Shown: one piece after another, positions 9,090 to 16,304 of the stretch
Layout of the letters: each line of letters opens with the position of its first letter
How positions within the stretch are numbered: the first letter of the stretch is position 1
From: JABDII01 sp963815325
GTDB lineage: Bacteria > Gemmatimonadota > Gemmatimonadetes > Gemmatimonadales > GWC2-71-9
Assembly: GCA_963815325.1 (NCBI GenBank)
Contig: CAWFGG010000002.1
Span: 248,001 to 312,000 of the forward strand
DNA length: 64,000 bases
Reading direction: 5' to 3'
Made by a program: the position numbers and the translations under genes
The notes under the pieces: model-generated
What the model saw: only the letters and a program-made list of their open reading frames with translations
Databases searched by the model: none
What the model was told of the DNA's origin: nothing

Positions 9090-10198
9090 CGAATCAGCTC
9101 CCGCACCCGGGCTCGGGCCCAGGCATCCGCGGACCGCACGGCGTCGATCGAGTCAGCCGGCACCACGCTGTGACCCTCCAAGACGTGCTCGATCAGTTCG
9201 CCGATCTGGGCAAACCCCAGGCGCCGATCCAGGAACGCCTCGACGGCCACTTCATTCGCCGCATTGAACACGGCCGGAGCGGTTCCACCCGCCCGCCCAG
9301 CCGCGATCCCGGCGCGGAACGCGCCGAACGCGTCCGACCGGACAGGCTCGAAGGTCAGTGGGCCGGCGACGACGGGATCGAAACGGCGCGTTCCCGAATC
9401 GGCCAGCCTGGTCGGGTGGGTGAGGGCGTAGAGAATCGGTAGCTCCATAGAGGGGAACCCGAGTTGCGCGATGACGCTGCCATCCTGGAACTCGACGAAG
9501 GCATGGATGATGCTTTGCGGGTGGACCACCACCTCGAGCGCGTCGTAGGACAGGCCGAACAGGTAGTGTGCTTCAATCAACTCCAACGCCTTGTTGACCA
9601 GGGTCGCGCTGTCGACGGTGATCTTGTCTCCCATCTTCCACGTCGGGTGGCACAGGGCGTCCTCCACGCTGGCATGCTGCATCTGGTCGGCCGGCCACTC
9701 GCGGAACGGCCCCCCGGAGGCGGTCAAAATCAGCCGGCAGAGTGCCCGCTCCTGCCCCGTGATGCATTGGAGGACCGCGTTGTGCTCCGAGTCCACCGGC
9801 ACGACTTCGCCGCCGCCCTCCGCCGCGGCCTGAGCCACCAGCTCGCCGGCCATCACCATCGTTTCCTTATTGGCCAGCGCCACCCGCTTCCCCGCGCGCA
9901 GGGCGGCAAGCGTCGCATCGAGCCCCACCGCTCCAACCACGGCGTTGACCACGATGTCGACGTCCGGCCGCGTGGCCGCCTCGATGAGGACCTCGGGTCG
10001 GGCCGGACCGTTCGGGCCGTTCTCATGCACCAGCCCGGAGAACGCCGGCCGCCACTCCCGAATTTGTGCTTCCAGTAACTCGCGGTTCCGTCCGGCCGTG
10101 AGCGCCACGAGTCGGAAGTGATCGCGCTGGCGGCGCAGCACTTCCAGGGTGCTCCGTCCGATTGAACCGGTCGAGCCCAGCACGGCAATGCCGCGCAT
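9086..10198 (-). CDS. dxr: 1-deoxy-D-xylulose-5-phosphate reductoisomerase
   Basis: A 370-residue NADPH-dependent enzyme of the MEP isoprenoid pathway, making 2-C-methyl-D-erythritol 4-phosphate from DXP. NADPH loop LGSTGSIGRSTLEVL at about 6-20; substrate and metal region NKETMVMAGELV and PVDSEHNAVLQCI; SGGPFREWP and DKITVDSATLVNKALELIEA are strongly conserved. The ATG at 10198 overlaps the cdsA stop (TGATG). The frame stays open upstream but lies within cdsA. dxs and an ispA-type synthase in the same window complete part of the pathway. Confidence 0.97.
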   Translation of the reverse strand: MRGIAVLGSTGSIGRSTLEVLRRQRDHFRLVALTAGRNRELLEAQIREWRPAFSGLVHENGPNGPARPEVLIEAATRPDVDIVVNAVVGAVGLDATLAALRAGKRVALANKETMVMAGELVAQAAAEGGGEVVPVDSEHNAVLQCITGQERALCRLILTASGGPFREWPADQMQHASVEDALCHPTWKMGDKITVDSATLVNKALELIEAHYLFGLSYDALEVVVHPQSIIHAFVEFQDGSVIAQLGFPSMELPILYALTHPTRLADSGTRRFDPVVAGPLTFEPVRSDAFGAFRAGIAAGRAGGTAPAVFNAANEVAVEAFLDRRLGFAQIGELIEHVLEGHSVVPADSIDAVRSADAWARARVRELIR

Positions 10199-11064
10199 CA
10201 GAGGACACCGAAGCTGAGGTACAGCATGGTGGCAGCCGGAAGCGCAAAATAGAGGGAATCCAGCCGGTCGAGCACGCCGCCGTGCCCCGGAATGAGCGCG
10301 CTCGAATCCTTCACCCCGGCTTCCCGCTTCAGGAGGGATTCGACCAGGTCGCCGATCTGTCCGACCACTCCGAGAATCGCGCCGAGAAGGAGGCCGTGCC
10401 ACCACACCATGTCGATCCCTGCCGGCCGGAGCACGATCGCCTGATAGAGGGGGACGACCGCTACCGCACCGACCACACCCATCAGGGCCCCCGAGCGCGT
10501 CTTGCCCGGGCTCACCGTGGGAGCGAGCTTCGGCCCCCCGATTGCCCGGCCGCCGAACATGGCCGCGGAGTCACACACCCACACGATCACAAGCGGAAAG
10601 AAGACCAGCGCCACCCCCGGCCACGATCGCGGGGCCTCATAGACATGCCTCATGATCAGTACGAACGCCGGCAGCGCACCGGCGTACACGATGCCGAACA
10701 GGGTCACGGCGGCGGCGGCGAGGGGTTTCTGGTCGGGGCGGCGGGTGATCAACACGAAGGAGAGAATGAGAAGGACCACCAGTGCGGCTATCACAATCCA
10801 GACGCGGGCCCCGAGGTTGCTCATGGGGCCGCCGCTGAGGACGCCATAGGCAACCAGGGATGGAGCCGCGGCGCCAACGAGTCCCAGGCTGCGCACTGCG
10901 TCCACCCCACCCTTTCGCGCCAGACTGAAGACCTCCCGGGCGCCGAGCGAACCGACGGCGGCGAGCGCCAGAGCCAGCGCAACACCACCCTGGTACACCA
11001 ACAGCACGGCCACCGGAACGGCGACCGCGACCACGCTGATTCGTTGGATGAGATTGCGATCCAT
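10198..11064 (-). CDS. cdsA: Phosphatidate cytidylyltransferase
   Basis: A 288-residue integral membrane enzyme that makes CDP-diacylglycerol from phosphatidate and CTP, the branch point of phospholipid synthesis. Eight or so hydrophobic segments are visible. The C-terminal signature region is present: CDSAAMFGGRAIGGPKLAPTVSPGKT in part, with the SPGKT motif and the later LKREAGVKDS and PGHGGVLDRLDS. The ATG at 11064 shares one base with the uppS stop; a GTG one codon earlier is possible. Confidence 0.95.
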   Translation of the reverse strand: MDRNLIQRISVVAVAVPVAVLLVYQGGVALALALAAVGSLGAREVFSLARKGGVDAVRSLGLVGAAAPSLVAYGVLSGGPMSNLGARVWIVIAALVVLLILSFVLITRRPDQKPLAAAAVTLFGIVYAGALPAFVLIMRHVYEAPRSWPGVALVFFPLVIVWVCDSAAMFGGRAIGGPKLAPTVSPGKTRSGALMGVVGAVAVVPLYQAIVLRPAGIDMVWWHGLLLGAILGVVGQIGDLVESLLKREAGVKDSSALIPGHGGVLDRLDSLYFALPAATMLYLSFGVL

Positions 11065-11804
11065 CACACGGTGACGCGACCGAACCGCCGATCGCGCCGT
11101 TGGAACTCCAGGATGGCTTCGAAGAGATCGTGTCGGGTGAAGTCAGGCCAGAGCCTGGGCGTGATATAGAGCTCGGCATAGGCCAGTTGCCAGAGGAGAA
11201 AATTCGAAAGCCGGAGCTCGCCGGACGTTCGGATCAGGAGATCGGGATCGGGCCAGGGTGCGGTTTGGAGGTGCTGGGCGAAGCGCTCCTCCGTGATGTC
11301 GGATGGGGCGAATCGTCCGGCGGCGACGTCCTCCGCCAAGCGGCGGGCGGCCTCCGTGATTTCCGCCCGAGAGCCGTACGAGATGCACAGGTTGAGGGCG
11401 AGCGCCTCGCCGCCCTTGGTCTCGGTCACGATCCGATCGACCGCCGCTCGCGCCGGGGCGCCCAACCGGGCGACATCGCCGATCACCGACACGGCCACCC
11501 CGTTCTTGCGCAGCTCGTTCAGCTCCTTGGCGATATAATGCTCGAGCAGCGACATCAAGGCCTGAATTTCGTCCGGCGGCCGCTTCCAGTTCTCTTGGCT
11601 GAAGGCAAAGAGGGTCAGGACCTTGACGCCCGCTTCGAGTGCCCCTTCCACGACCTCCCGCACGGCCTTCATTCCGGCGCGATGGCCCAACGGCCTGGGC
11701 AGGGCCCGTTCGGTGGCCCAGCGACCGTTGCCGTCCATGATGATGGCAATGTGCGCGGGCACCGCGCCGTTCAGCGTGAGTTGGCGCAGAGCATCCTCGG
11801 TCAT
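11064..11804 (-). CDS. uppS: Isoprenyl (undecaprenyl) diphosphate synthase
   Basis: A 246-residue cis-prenyltransferase that makes the undecaprenyl diphosphate carrier for peptidoglycan and O-antigen. IAIIMDGNGRWA contains the catalytic aspartate. Further family motifs are GHRAGMKAVREVVEGA, TLFAFSQENWKRP and the C-terminal DLLIRTSGELRLSNFLLWQ. Length and start are normal. It sits between frr and cdsA with a 5-base gap to frr and a 1-base overlap with cdsA. Confidence 0.96.
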   Translation of the reverse strand: MTEDALRQLTLNGAVPAHIAIIMDGNGRWATERALPRPLGHRAGMKAVREVVEGALEAGVKVLTLFAFSQENWKRPPDEIQALMSLLEHYIAKELNELRKNGVAVSVIGDVARLGAPARAAVDRIVTETKGGEALALNLCISYGSRAEITEAARRLAEDVAAGRFAPSDITEERFAQHLQTAPWPDPDLLIRTSGELRLSNFLLWQLAYAELYITPRLWPDFTRHDLFEAILEFQRRDRRFGRVTV

Positions 11805-11809
11805 CGACC

Positions 11810-12364
11810 CTACACTTCCATGATTTCGGCTTCTTTGCCCTGCACCAATGAGTCGATCAGCTCCGTATGCTCGTTGGTGTGTTTCTGCACGTCTTTCTCG
11901 GCGCGTGCCTTGTCGTCATCGGACACGTGGTCGAGCTTCTTGATCTTGGCGATGGAGTCACCACGCGCGTGCCGGATAGCCACCTTGCCCTCTTCCGCGA
12001 GCTTGTGGACCAGCCGGACCAGTTCCTTGCGCCGTTCCTCGGACAGGGCCGGCAGCGGCACCCGGATCAAGCCGCCCTGGGTCGAGGGATTGAGACCGAG
12101 GTCGGCCTCGCGGATCGCCTTCTCCACGGCGGGCACCAGCGACTTGTCGAACGGCTGGACGGTCAGCAGCCGCGCTTCCGGGGCCGCGACCATGGCCACC
12201 TGATTGAGCGGCATGGTATTGCCATACGCGTCGACCTTGACCAGATCGAGGAGCGAGGTCGTCGCCTTGCTGCTGCGAATGGTGGCGAGCTCCCGCTTCG
12301 TGTTGGTAACCGCCTTGTCCATGAGCTCGCGGGCGTTCTTGATCAAATCCGGTATCGCATTCAT
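11810..12364 (-). CDS. frr: Ribosome-recycling factor
   Basis: A 184-residue RRF that splits post-termination ribosomes together with EF-G. Typical sequence includes TKRELATIRSSKATTSLLD, VDAYGNTMPLNQVA, GLIRVPLPALSEERRKELV and IAKIKKLDHVSDDDKARAEKDVQ. The ATG at 12364 overlaps the pyrH stop (ATGA) and gives the normal length. The open frame extends 33 codons upstream within pyrH, which is not part of this gene. Confidence 0.97.
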   Translation of the reverse strand: MNAIPDLIKNARELMDKAVTNTKRELATIRSSKATTSLLDLVKVDAYGNTMPLNQVAMVAAPEARLLTVQPFDKSLVPAVEKAIREADLGLNPSTQGGLIRVPLPALSEERRKELVRLVHKLAEEGKVAIRHARGDSIAKIKKLDHVSDDDKARAEKDVQKHTNEHTELIDSLVQGKEAEIMEV

Positions 12365-13068
12365 GACACCAACGTCCCCACCCGCTCGCCCCTCAGCGTC
12401 CGCATGATGGCGTCGGGTTCTTTGATGTTGAATACTACGATCGGTAGGCGATTCGCCTTGCACAGACCAAAGGCGTTCGCGTCCATGACCTCGTACCCCT
12501 TGACCAGCGCGTCGTGAAAGGAAAGCTCCGGAAGGAATTGGGCATCCGGATTGACCTTGGGATCGCTGGTAAAGACCCCGTCGACGTTCGTGGCCTTGAG
12601 GATGACCTCCGCCTCCATTTCCAGAGCCCGGAGGACCGCCGCGGTGTCGGTCGAGAAGAACGGGTTGCCGGTGCCGCCGGCAAAGAGCACGATGCGGCCT
12701 TTCTCCATGTGCCGCAACGCTCGGCGGCGTATGTAGGGCTCGGCCAGCGATTCCATCCGGATGGCGGTCATGACGCGGGTATGGACCCCGCGCTTTTCCA
12801 GGGTGTCCTGCATCGCGAGCGCATTGATGACCGTGGCGAGCATGCCCATGTAGTCGGCGTTGACCCGGTCGAGGCCCGCCGTGCTCGCCGCGGCGCCGCG
12901 AATGATGTTGCCGCCCCCAACCACCACGCCGAGCGCGATGCCCGTGGCACCGACGCGCCCGATCTCGTCGGCAAGCGCTCCCACCGCGTCGAAATCCAGC
13001 CCCACACCGCGCGCCCCGGCCAGCGCTTCGCCGGAGAGTTTGAGGAGGGCACGGCGGTAGGCGGCCAC
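12361..13068 (-). CDS. pyrH: UMP kinase
   Basis: A 235-residue amino-acid-kinase-fold enzyme converting UMP to UDP. Motifs: ALLKLSGEALAG at the N-terminus, VVVGGGNIIRGA for the nucleotide, FAGGTGNPFFSTDTAAVLRA, and VMDANAFGLCKANRLPIVVFN near the C-terminus. The start is taken as the GTG at 13068, which shares a base with the tsf stop (TAGTG) and has GGAGAAG a few bases upstream. The frame is open far upstream through tsf and rpsB, but those codons are shadow sequence. Confidence 0.95.
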   Translation of the reverse strand: MAAYRRALLKLSGEALAGARGVGLDFDAVGALADEIGRVGATGIALGVVVGGGNIIRGAAASTAGLDRVNADYMGMLATVINALAMQDTLEKRGVHTRVMTAIRMESLAEPYIRRRALRHMEKGRIVLFAGGTGNPFFSTDTAAVLRALEMEAEVILKATNVDGVFTSDPKVNPDAQFLPELSFHDALVKGYEVMDANAFGLCKANRLPIVVFNIKEPDAIMRTLRGERVGTLVS

Positions 13069-13673
13069 TACTCTTCTCCGACTTTGAACCGCGCGAATCG
13101 GCGGACTGCGATCGCCTCGCCCAGCGTCCCGGCCACCTCTTTGATGAGCTCGCCTACCGTCTTCGAATCGTCTTTCACGAACGGTTGGTCGAGCAGGGTC
13201 CGCTCCGCCACGAATTTCTTGAGCTTTCCCTCCACGATCTTGGGCCGGATGTGTTCCGGCTTTCCGTCGGCTGCCACCTGCTCTTCGGCGATGCGCCGCT
13301 CCCGGTCGAGCATGTCCGCCGGGATATCGGCGGCCGTGATGCCGATCGGGTCCGCGGAGGCCACATGCAGCGCCAGATCGCGGCCGAGGGCTTGGAAGTC
13401 GTCGGTCCGGGCCACAAAATCCGTTTCGCAGTTGAGCTCGAGCAGCACCCCGACCTGCAGGTTGTGGTGGATGTACGTCACCACGATCCCTTCGGCGGCG
13501 CTTCGCCCGCTCCGCTTCTCCGCTTTCGCCATGCCCTTGGCCCGGAGGATGTCCGCCGCCGCCTGCATGTCCCCCTTCGCTTCCTCGAGGGCGCGCTTGC
13601 AATCCATCATGCCGGCGCCGGTGCGCTTGCGCAGCTCGCCGATATCCTGTGGAGTAATCGTGTTGGTAGCCAT
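13068..13673 (-). CDS. tsf: Elongation factor Ts, short form
   Basis: A 201-residue nucleotide-exchange factor for EF-Tu. N-terminal UBA-like domain ITPQDIGELRKRTGAGMMDCKRALEEAKGD in part, then the core with CETDFVARTDDFQALGRDLALHVA, which carries the TDFV motif contacting EF-Tu. It is shorter than the about 283-residue E. coli protein, resembling the compact Thermus-type EF-Ts that lacks most of the second core subdomain. The ATG at 13673 has AGGA upstream; an alternative GTG or ATG five codons earlier is less likely. Confidence 0.95.
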   Translation of the reverse strand: MATNTITPQDIGELRKRTGAGMMDCKRALEEAKGDMQAAADILRAKGMAKAEKRSGRSAAEGIVVTYIHHNLQVGVLLELNCETDFVARTDDFQALGRDLALHVASADPIGITAADIPADMLDRERRIAEEQVAADGKPEHIRPKIVEGKLKKFVAERTLLDQPFVKDDSKTVGELIKEVAGTLGEAIAVRRFARFKVGEE

Positions 13674-13700
13674 CGGTCCTCGAATCAACGTTGCGATAGG

Positions 13701-13735
13701 AAAACCGCCGCCCGCGGCCCGAGAGCGGGCGGCGG
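13701..13735 (-). terminator. Intrinsic terminator or attenuator between rpsB and tsf
   Basis: An 11-bp perfect GC stem (CCGCCGCCCGC with GCGGGCGGCGG, 9-base loop) is followed on the minus strand by TTTTCCT. It lies in the 95-base spacer after rpsB, where E. coli also has an rpsB-tsf attenuator. It probably lowers downstream transcription of tsf and pyrH relative to S2. Confidence 0.75.
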
Positions 13736-13768
13736 CGGCGGATCCGGCACCATAAACCTCGTCCCCGA

Positions 13769-14707
13769 CTACGTTTCGGAATTCGCCACCGAGGGGGCGG
13801 TGGCAGCCTTCTTCGGCGCGGGCTCAGGCGTGAGCTCGGCAGCCTCGTCGCTCGTGCCCGAGGGCTCCGGCTCCGACTTGAGCCGCGCCGCGATGGCCTC
13901 GGGCTTGGGCCGACGCTTCCGCCGCGGGCGGCGGCGGCGGCGCTCCGCGTCGACGTCTCCCTCCGTCCCGGCATCCGTGCTGTACGTCTCCGCTTCGAGG
14001 TCTTCCCCGGACTCGCGAATCGGCATCCTGCCACGGGCCTCCTTGATCACGCCCGCGATGGCGTCGGTGATCACGGAGACGCTCCGGATCGCATCATCGT
14101 TGCCGGGAATCGGCACGGTGATGACCTCGGGATCGGCGTTGGTATCGACGATTGCCACGACGGGAATCCCGAGTTTGTTGGCCTCCGCCACCGCGATCCG
14201 CTCCTTCTTCGCATCCACCACGAAGAGCGCGCCCGGCAGCCGGCCCATCAGCTTGATCCCTTCGAGGTTGCGGCTGAGCTTCACCTTTTCGCGCTCGAAC
14301 AGGAGCCGTTCCTTCTTGGTGTAGTTCTCGAATTCCCCTTCCGCCGCGCCTTGCTCCAGCACGCGCAGCCGGTGGATTTGCCGCTTGATCGTCTGGAAAT
14401 TGGTCAGCGTACCGCCCAGCCACCGCTCGGTGACCCAATAGGCCCCGGCGTCGCGGGCGGACGCCTCGACCACGCCCTTGAGCTGGCGCTTGGTACAGAC
14501 GAACAGCACCCCGTCGCCACGCATGACCACGTTCTCGAGAAGCTCCTGCGCCGCCTTGACCTGCCGGAGCGTCTTCTGGAGATCGATGATGTAAATGCCG
14601 GAACGTTCCGCGAAGATGAACCGGCGCATCTTGGGATTCCAGCGACGAGTCTGGTGCCCGAAATGCACACCGGCTTCGAGGAGGTCTTGCAACTGCGGCT
14701 GTGTCAT
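13769..14707 (-). CDS. rpsB: 30S ribosomal protein S2 with long basic and acidic tail
   Basis: A 312-residue S2. The core is typical: LLEAGVHFGHQTRRWNPKM at the N-terminus, IHIIDLQKT-like IYIIDLQKTLRQ, and PVVAIVDTNADPEVITVPIPGNDDAIRS. After about residue 235 there is an extra tail of some 75 residues. It begins acidic, carries an arginine/lysine run (RRRRRPRRKRRPKPE) and ends A/E/P-rich. Such tails are probably disordered and vary between phyla. S2 joins last to the 30S platform and is required for S1 binding; rpsA is also in this window. Confidence 0.96.
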   Translation of the reverse strand: MTQPQLQDLLEAGVHFGHQTRRWNPKMRRFIFAERSGIYIIDLQKTLRQVKAAQELLENVVMRGDGVLFVCTKRQLKGVVEASARDAGAYWVTERWLGGTLTNFQTIKRQIHRLRVLEQGAAEGEFENYTKKERLLFEREKVKLSRNLEGIKLMGRLPGALFVVDAKKERIAVAEANKLGIPVVAIVDTNADPEVITVPIPGNDDAIRSVSVITDAIAGVIKEARGRMPIRESGEDLEAETYSTDAGTEGDVDAERRRRRPRRKRRPKPEAIAARLKSEPEPSGTSDEAAELTPEPAPKKAATAPSVANSET

Positions 14708-14819
14708 GCGTGTCTGCTGTTCCCGTCTGAATTAGGGTTCGTCCGCCACCGCGTTCGCGCTCCGATCCGACCCCCGCGAGGGCACCCCGATCGGAATCCC
14801 GCGATGTGTGTGGTGCGAG

Positions 14820-14837
14820 GCGGCGGTGTCCCGCCGC
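14820..14837 (-). other. Hairpin downstream of rpsI
   Basis: GCGGCGG and CCGCCGC form a 7-bp stem with a 4-base loop 8 bases after the rpsI stop. No U-tract follows, so it is not a good intrinsic terminator. It may protect the 3' end or be processed. Confidence 0.35.
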
Positions 14838-14844
14838 TTCGCCG

Positions 14845-15252
14845 CTACCGCTTCGAGAATTGGAAGCGCTTCCGCGCTCCCGGCTGACCGGGCTTCTTTC
14901 GCTCCACCATGCGGGCGTCGCGCGTCAACAACCCGGCCGCCCTGAGCTTGGCCCGGTGCGTGCCATCCGCACGCAGCAAGGCGCGCGCGATGCCCAGTCG
15001 CATGGCGCCGGCCTGGCCCGAGGCCCCGCCGCCCTCGACATGGGCCTTGACGTCAAACGCCCCCAACGTGTCCGTGGCCGCAAACGACTGCTGAATGTGC
15101 TGGACCAACGAGGATCGCGGGAAGTAGTCGCCGAGCGTGCGCCCGTTGACATCCCACTTGCCGGTGCCCGGCGTCAAATAGACCCGCGCGACGCTGGTCT
15201 TCCGTCGCCCGACCGCTTGCCACCGAAATTCTTCAGTTCCCGCTGCCGTCAT
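14845..15252 (-). CDS. rpsI: 30S ribosomal protein S9
   Basis: A 135-residue S9. Its C-terminal tail reaches the P-site tRNA and ends in the conserved KRFQFSKR. Other typical sequence: AVGRRKTSVARVYL, GKWDVNGRTLGDYFPR and GGGASGQAGAMRLGIARAL, then RDARMVERKKPGQPGAR. The N-terminus is a few residues longer than the minimal S9. It overlaps the rplM stop by 4 bases, the usual rplM-rpsI pair. Confidence 0.97.
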   Translation of the reverse strand: MTAAGTEEFRWQAVGRRKTSVARVYLTPGTGKWDVNGRTLGDYFPRSSLVQHIQQSFAATDTLGAFDVKAHVEGGGASGQAGAMRLGIARALLRADGTHRAKLRAAGLLTRDARMVERKKPGQPGARKRFQFSKR

Positions 15253-15704
15253 GAGCGTACCTGGCTAGTCTGAATGGGAAACGGCACCGGCTGCTGCGCC
15301 TGATGCGGGTGCTCGGTCCCGGCATACACCTTGAGTTTCTTGCGCAAATGCTGCTTGGCCAGCGACGTCTTGGGCAACATCCCGAACACCGCCCGCTCGA
15401 TCACGCGCTCCGGGTGTTTCGCGAGCACGCTCCGGACCGGCGTGTGCTTCTCGTTCCCCATGTACCCGCTGTGAGAGAAGTACCGCTTCTGATCGAGCTT
15501 CCGCCCTGACAGCCGCACCTTCTCCGCATTCACCACCACGACGAAATCGCCCCCGTCCATGTGCGGGGTGAAGGTGGGCTTGTGCTTGCCCCGGATCAGC
15601 TGCGCGACGACCGATGCGAGCCGCCCCAACGGAACGTCCTTCGCATCGACCACACGCCACTGATGAGTTATGTCACCAGGTGTTGCGGTAAAGGTCTTAC
15701 TCAC
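15249..15704 (-). CDS. rplM: 50S ribosomal protein L13
   Basis: A 151-residue L13, an early 23S rRNA assembly protein. The core shows WRVVDAKDVPLGRLASVVAQLIRGKHK in part, FVVVVNAEKVRLSGRKLDQK and ERAVFGMLPKTSLAKQHLRKL-type sequence. The start codon is GTG (GTGAGTAAG). It is the first gene of the rplM-rpsI unit; a good promoter lies 45-75 bases upstream. Confidence 0.97.
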   Translation of the reverse strand: MSKTFTATPGDITHQWRVVDAKDVPLGRLASVVAQLIRGKHKPTFTPHMDGGDFVVVVNAEKVRLSGRKLDQKRYFSHSGYMGNEKHTPVRSVLAKHPERVIERAVFGMLPKTSLAKQHLRKKLKVYAGTEHPHQAQQPVPFPIQTSQVRS

Positions 15705-15750
15705 GCTTTCCAGCCCTCGGTCGAAAAGAGGTAAACCAAGACAGACCGAT

Positions 15751-15780
15751 AAGATAGCCGCCTGAACGCCGCAGGGTCAA
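15751..15780 (-). promoter_or_regulatory. Sigma70-type promoter of rplM-rpsI; -35 contains the preceding stop codon
   Basis: TTGACC and TATCTT are 18 bases apart on the minus strand (or 17 bases to the overlapping CTATCT). The TGA inside TTGACC is the stop codon of the biotin-carrier gene. The predicted RNA leaves a leader of about 40 bases before the GTG of rplM. Confidence 0.65.
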
Positions 15781-16304
15781 GCGGGCCCGGCCGGCCCATC
15801 GGCAGCCTCCACCAGCTCGACCAGGACTTCCCCCTTCTCCACGGCCATCCCCGCCTCCACCCGCACCGCCCGGACCACCCCCGGGCCCTCCGCCCGGAGC
15901 TCGTTCTCCATCTTCATGGCCTCGAGCACCACCACCCCGGCCCCCTCCTCCACGGCCTGTCCAGGCTCCACCAGTACCCGAACCACCAGCCCCGGCATGG
16001 GTGCCCGGATCGTGCCGCCCCCGCGGCGGGCCTGACCCGTACCCGTCAGGGTCCGAATGTGCCGGGTGCGCTCGTCGAGCGCCTCCGACTCCCACACCTC
16101 ACCGTGGCGGCCCATCACCCAGACACCCCTGCCCCCTCCCGACACCGACAGGACGAAACATCGGCCGTCGAAGAACAGCTGGCGCAACGGCGTCCCCGGC
16201 ACCACAGTGAGTTCGGCCTGGGCGATGCGGCCGTCGACCGAGACGGTCTTGCCATCGACTTCGACCACGATCTCGCGGTCGCCAACCGTCACATAGTACT
16301 TCAT
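15777..16304 (-). CDS. Biotin carboxyl carrier protein of an acyl-CoA carboxylase
   Basis: A 175-residue protein whose C-terminal biotinyl domain (about 100-170) has EAMKMENEL, the lysine of which is biotinylated, preceded by RAPMPGLVVRVLVEPGQAV. The N-terminal 70 residues are a short beta-rich part (YYVTVGDREIVVEVDGKTV) as in free-standing BCCP subunits of propionyl-CoA carboxylase or pyruvate/oxaloacetate-type enzymes. It is encoded two genes after accC and overlaps the RNA methyltransferase gene by 4 bases. It probably carries CO2 from the biotin carboxylase to the carboxyltransferase encoded at 20-22 kb. Confidence 0.9.
   Translation of the reverse strand: MKYYVTVGDREIVVEVDGKTVSVDGRIAQAELTVVPGTPLRQLFFDGRCFVLSVSGGGRGVWVMGRHGEVWESEALDERTRHIRTLTGTGQARRGGGTIRAPMPGLVVRVLVEPGQAVEEGAGVVVLEAMKMENELRAEGPGVVRAVRVEAGMAVEKGEVLVELVEAADGPAGPA

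Noticed and set aside
12361..14034. A 557-codon minus-strand open frame ending in pyrH
   Set aside because: Only the last 235 codons are UMP kinase. The rest runs in another frame through tsf and rpsB and is Arg/Gly/Pro-rich shadow sequence.
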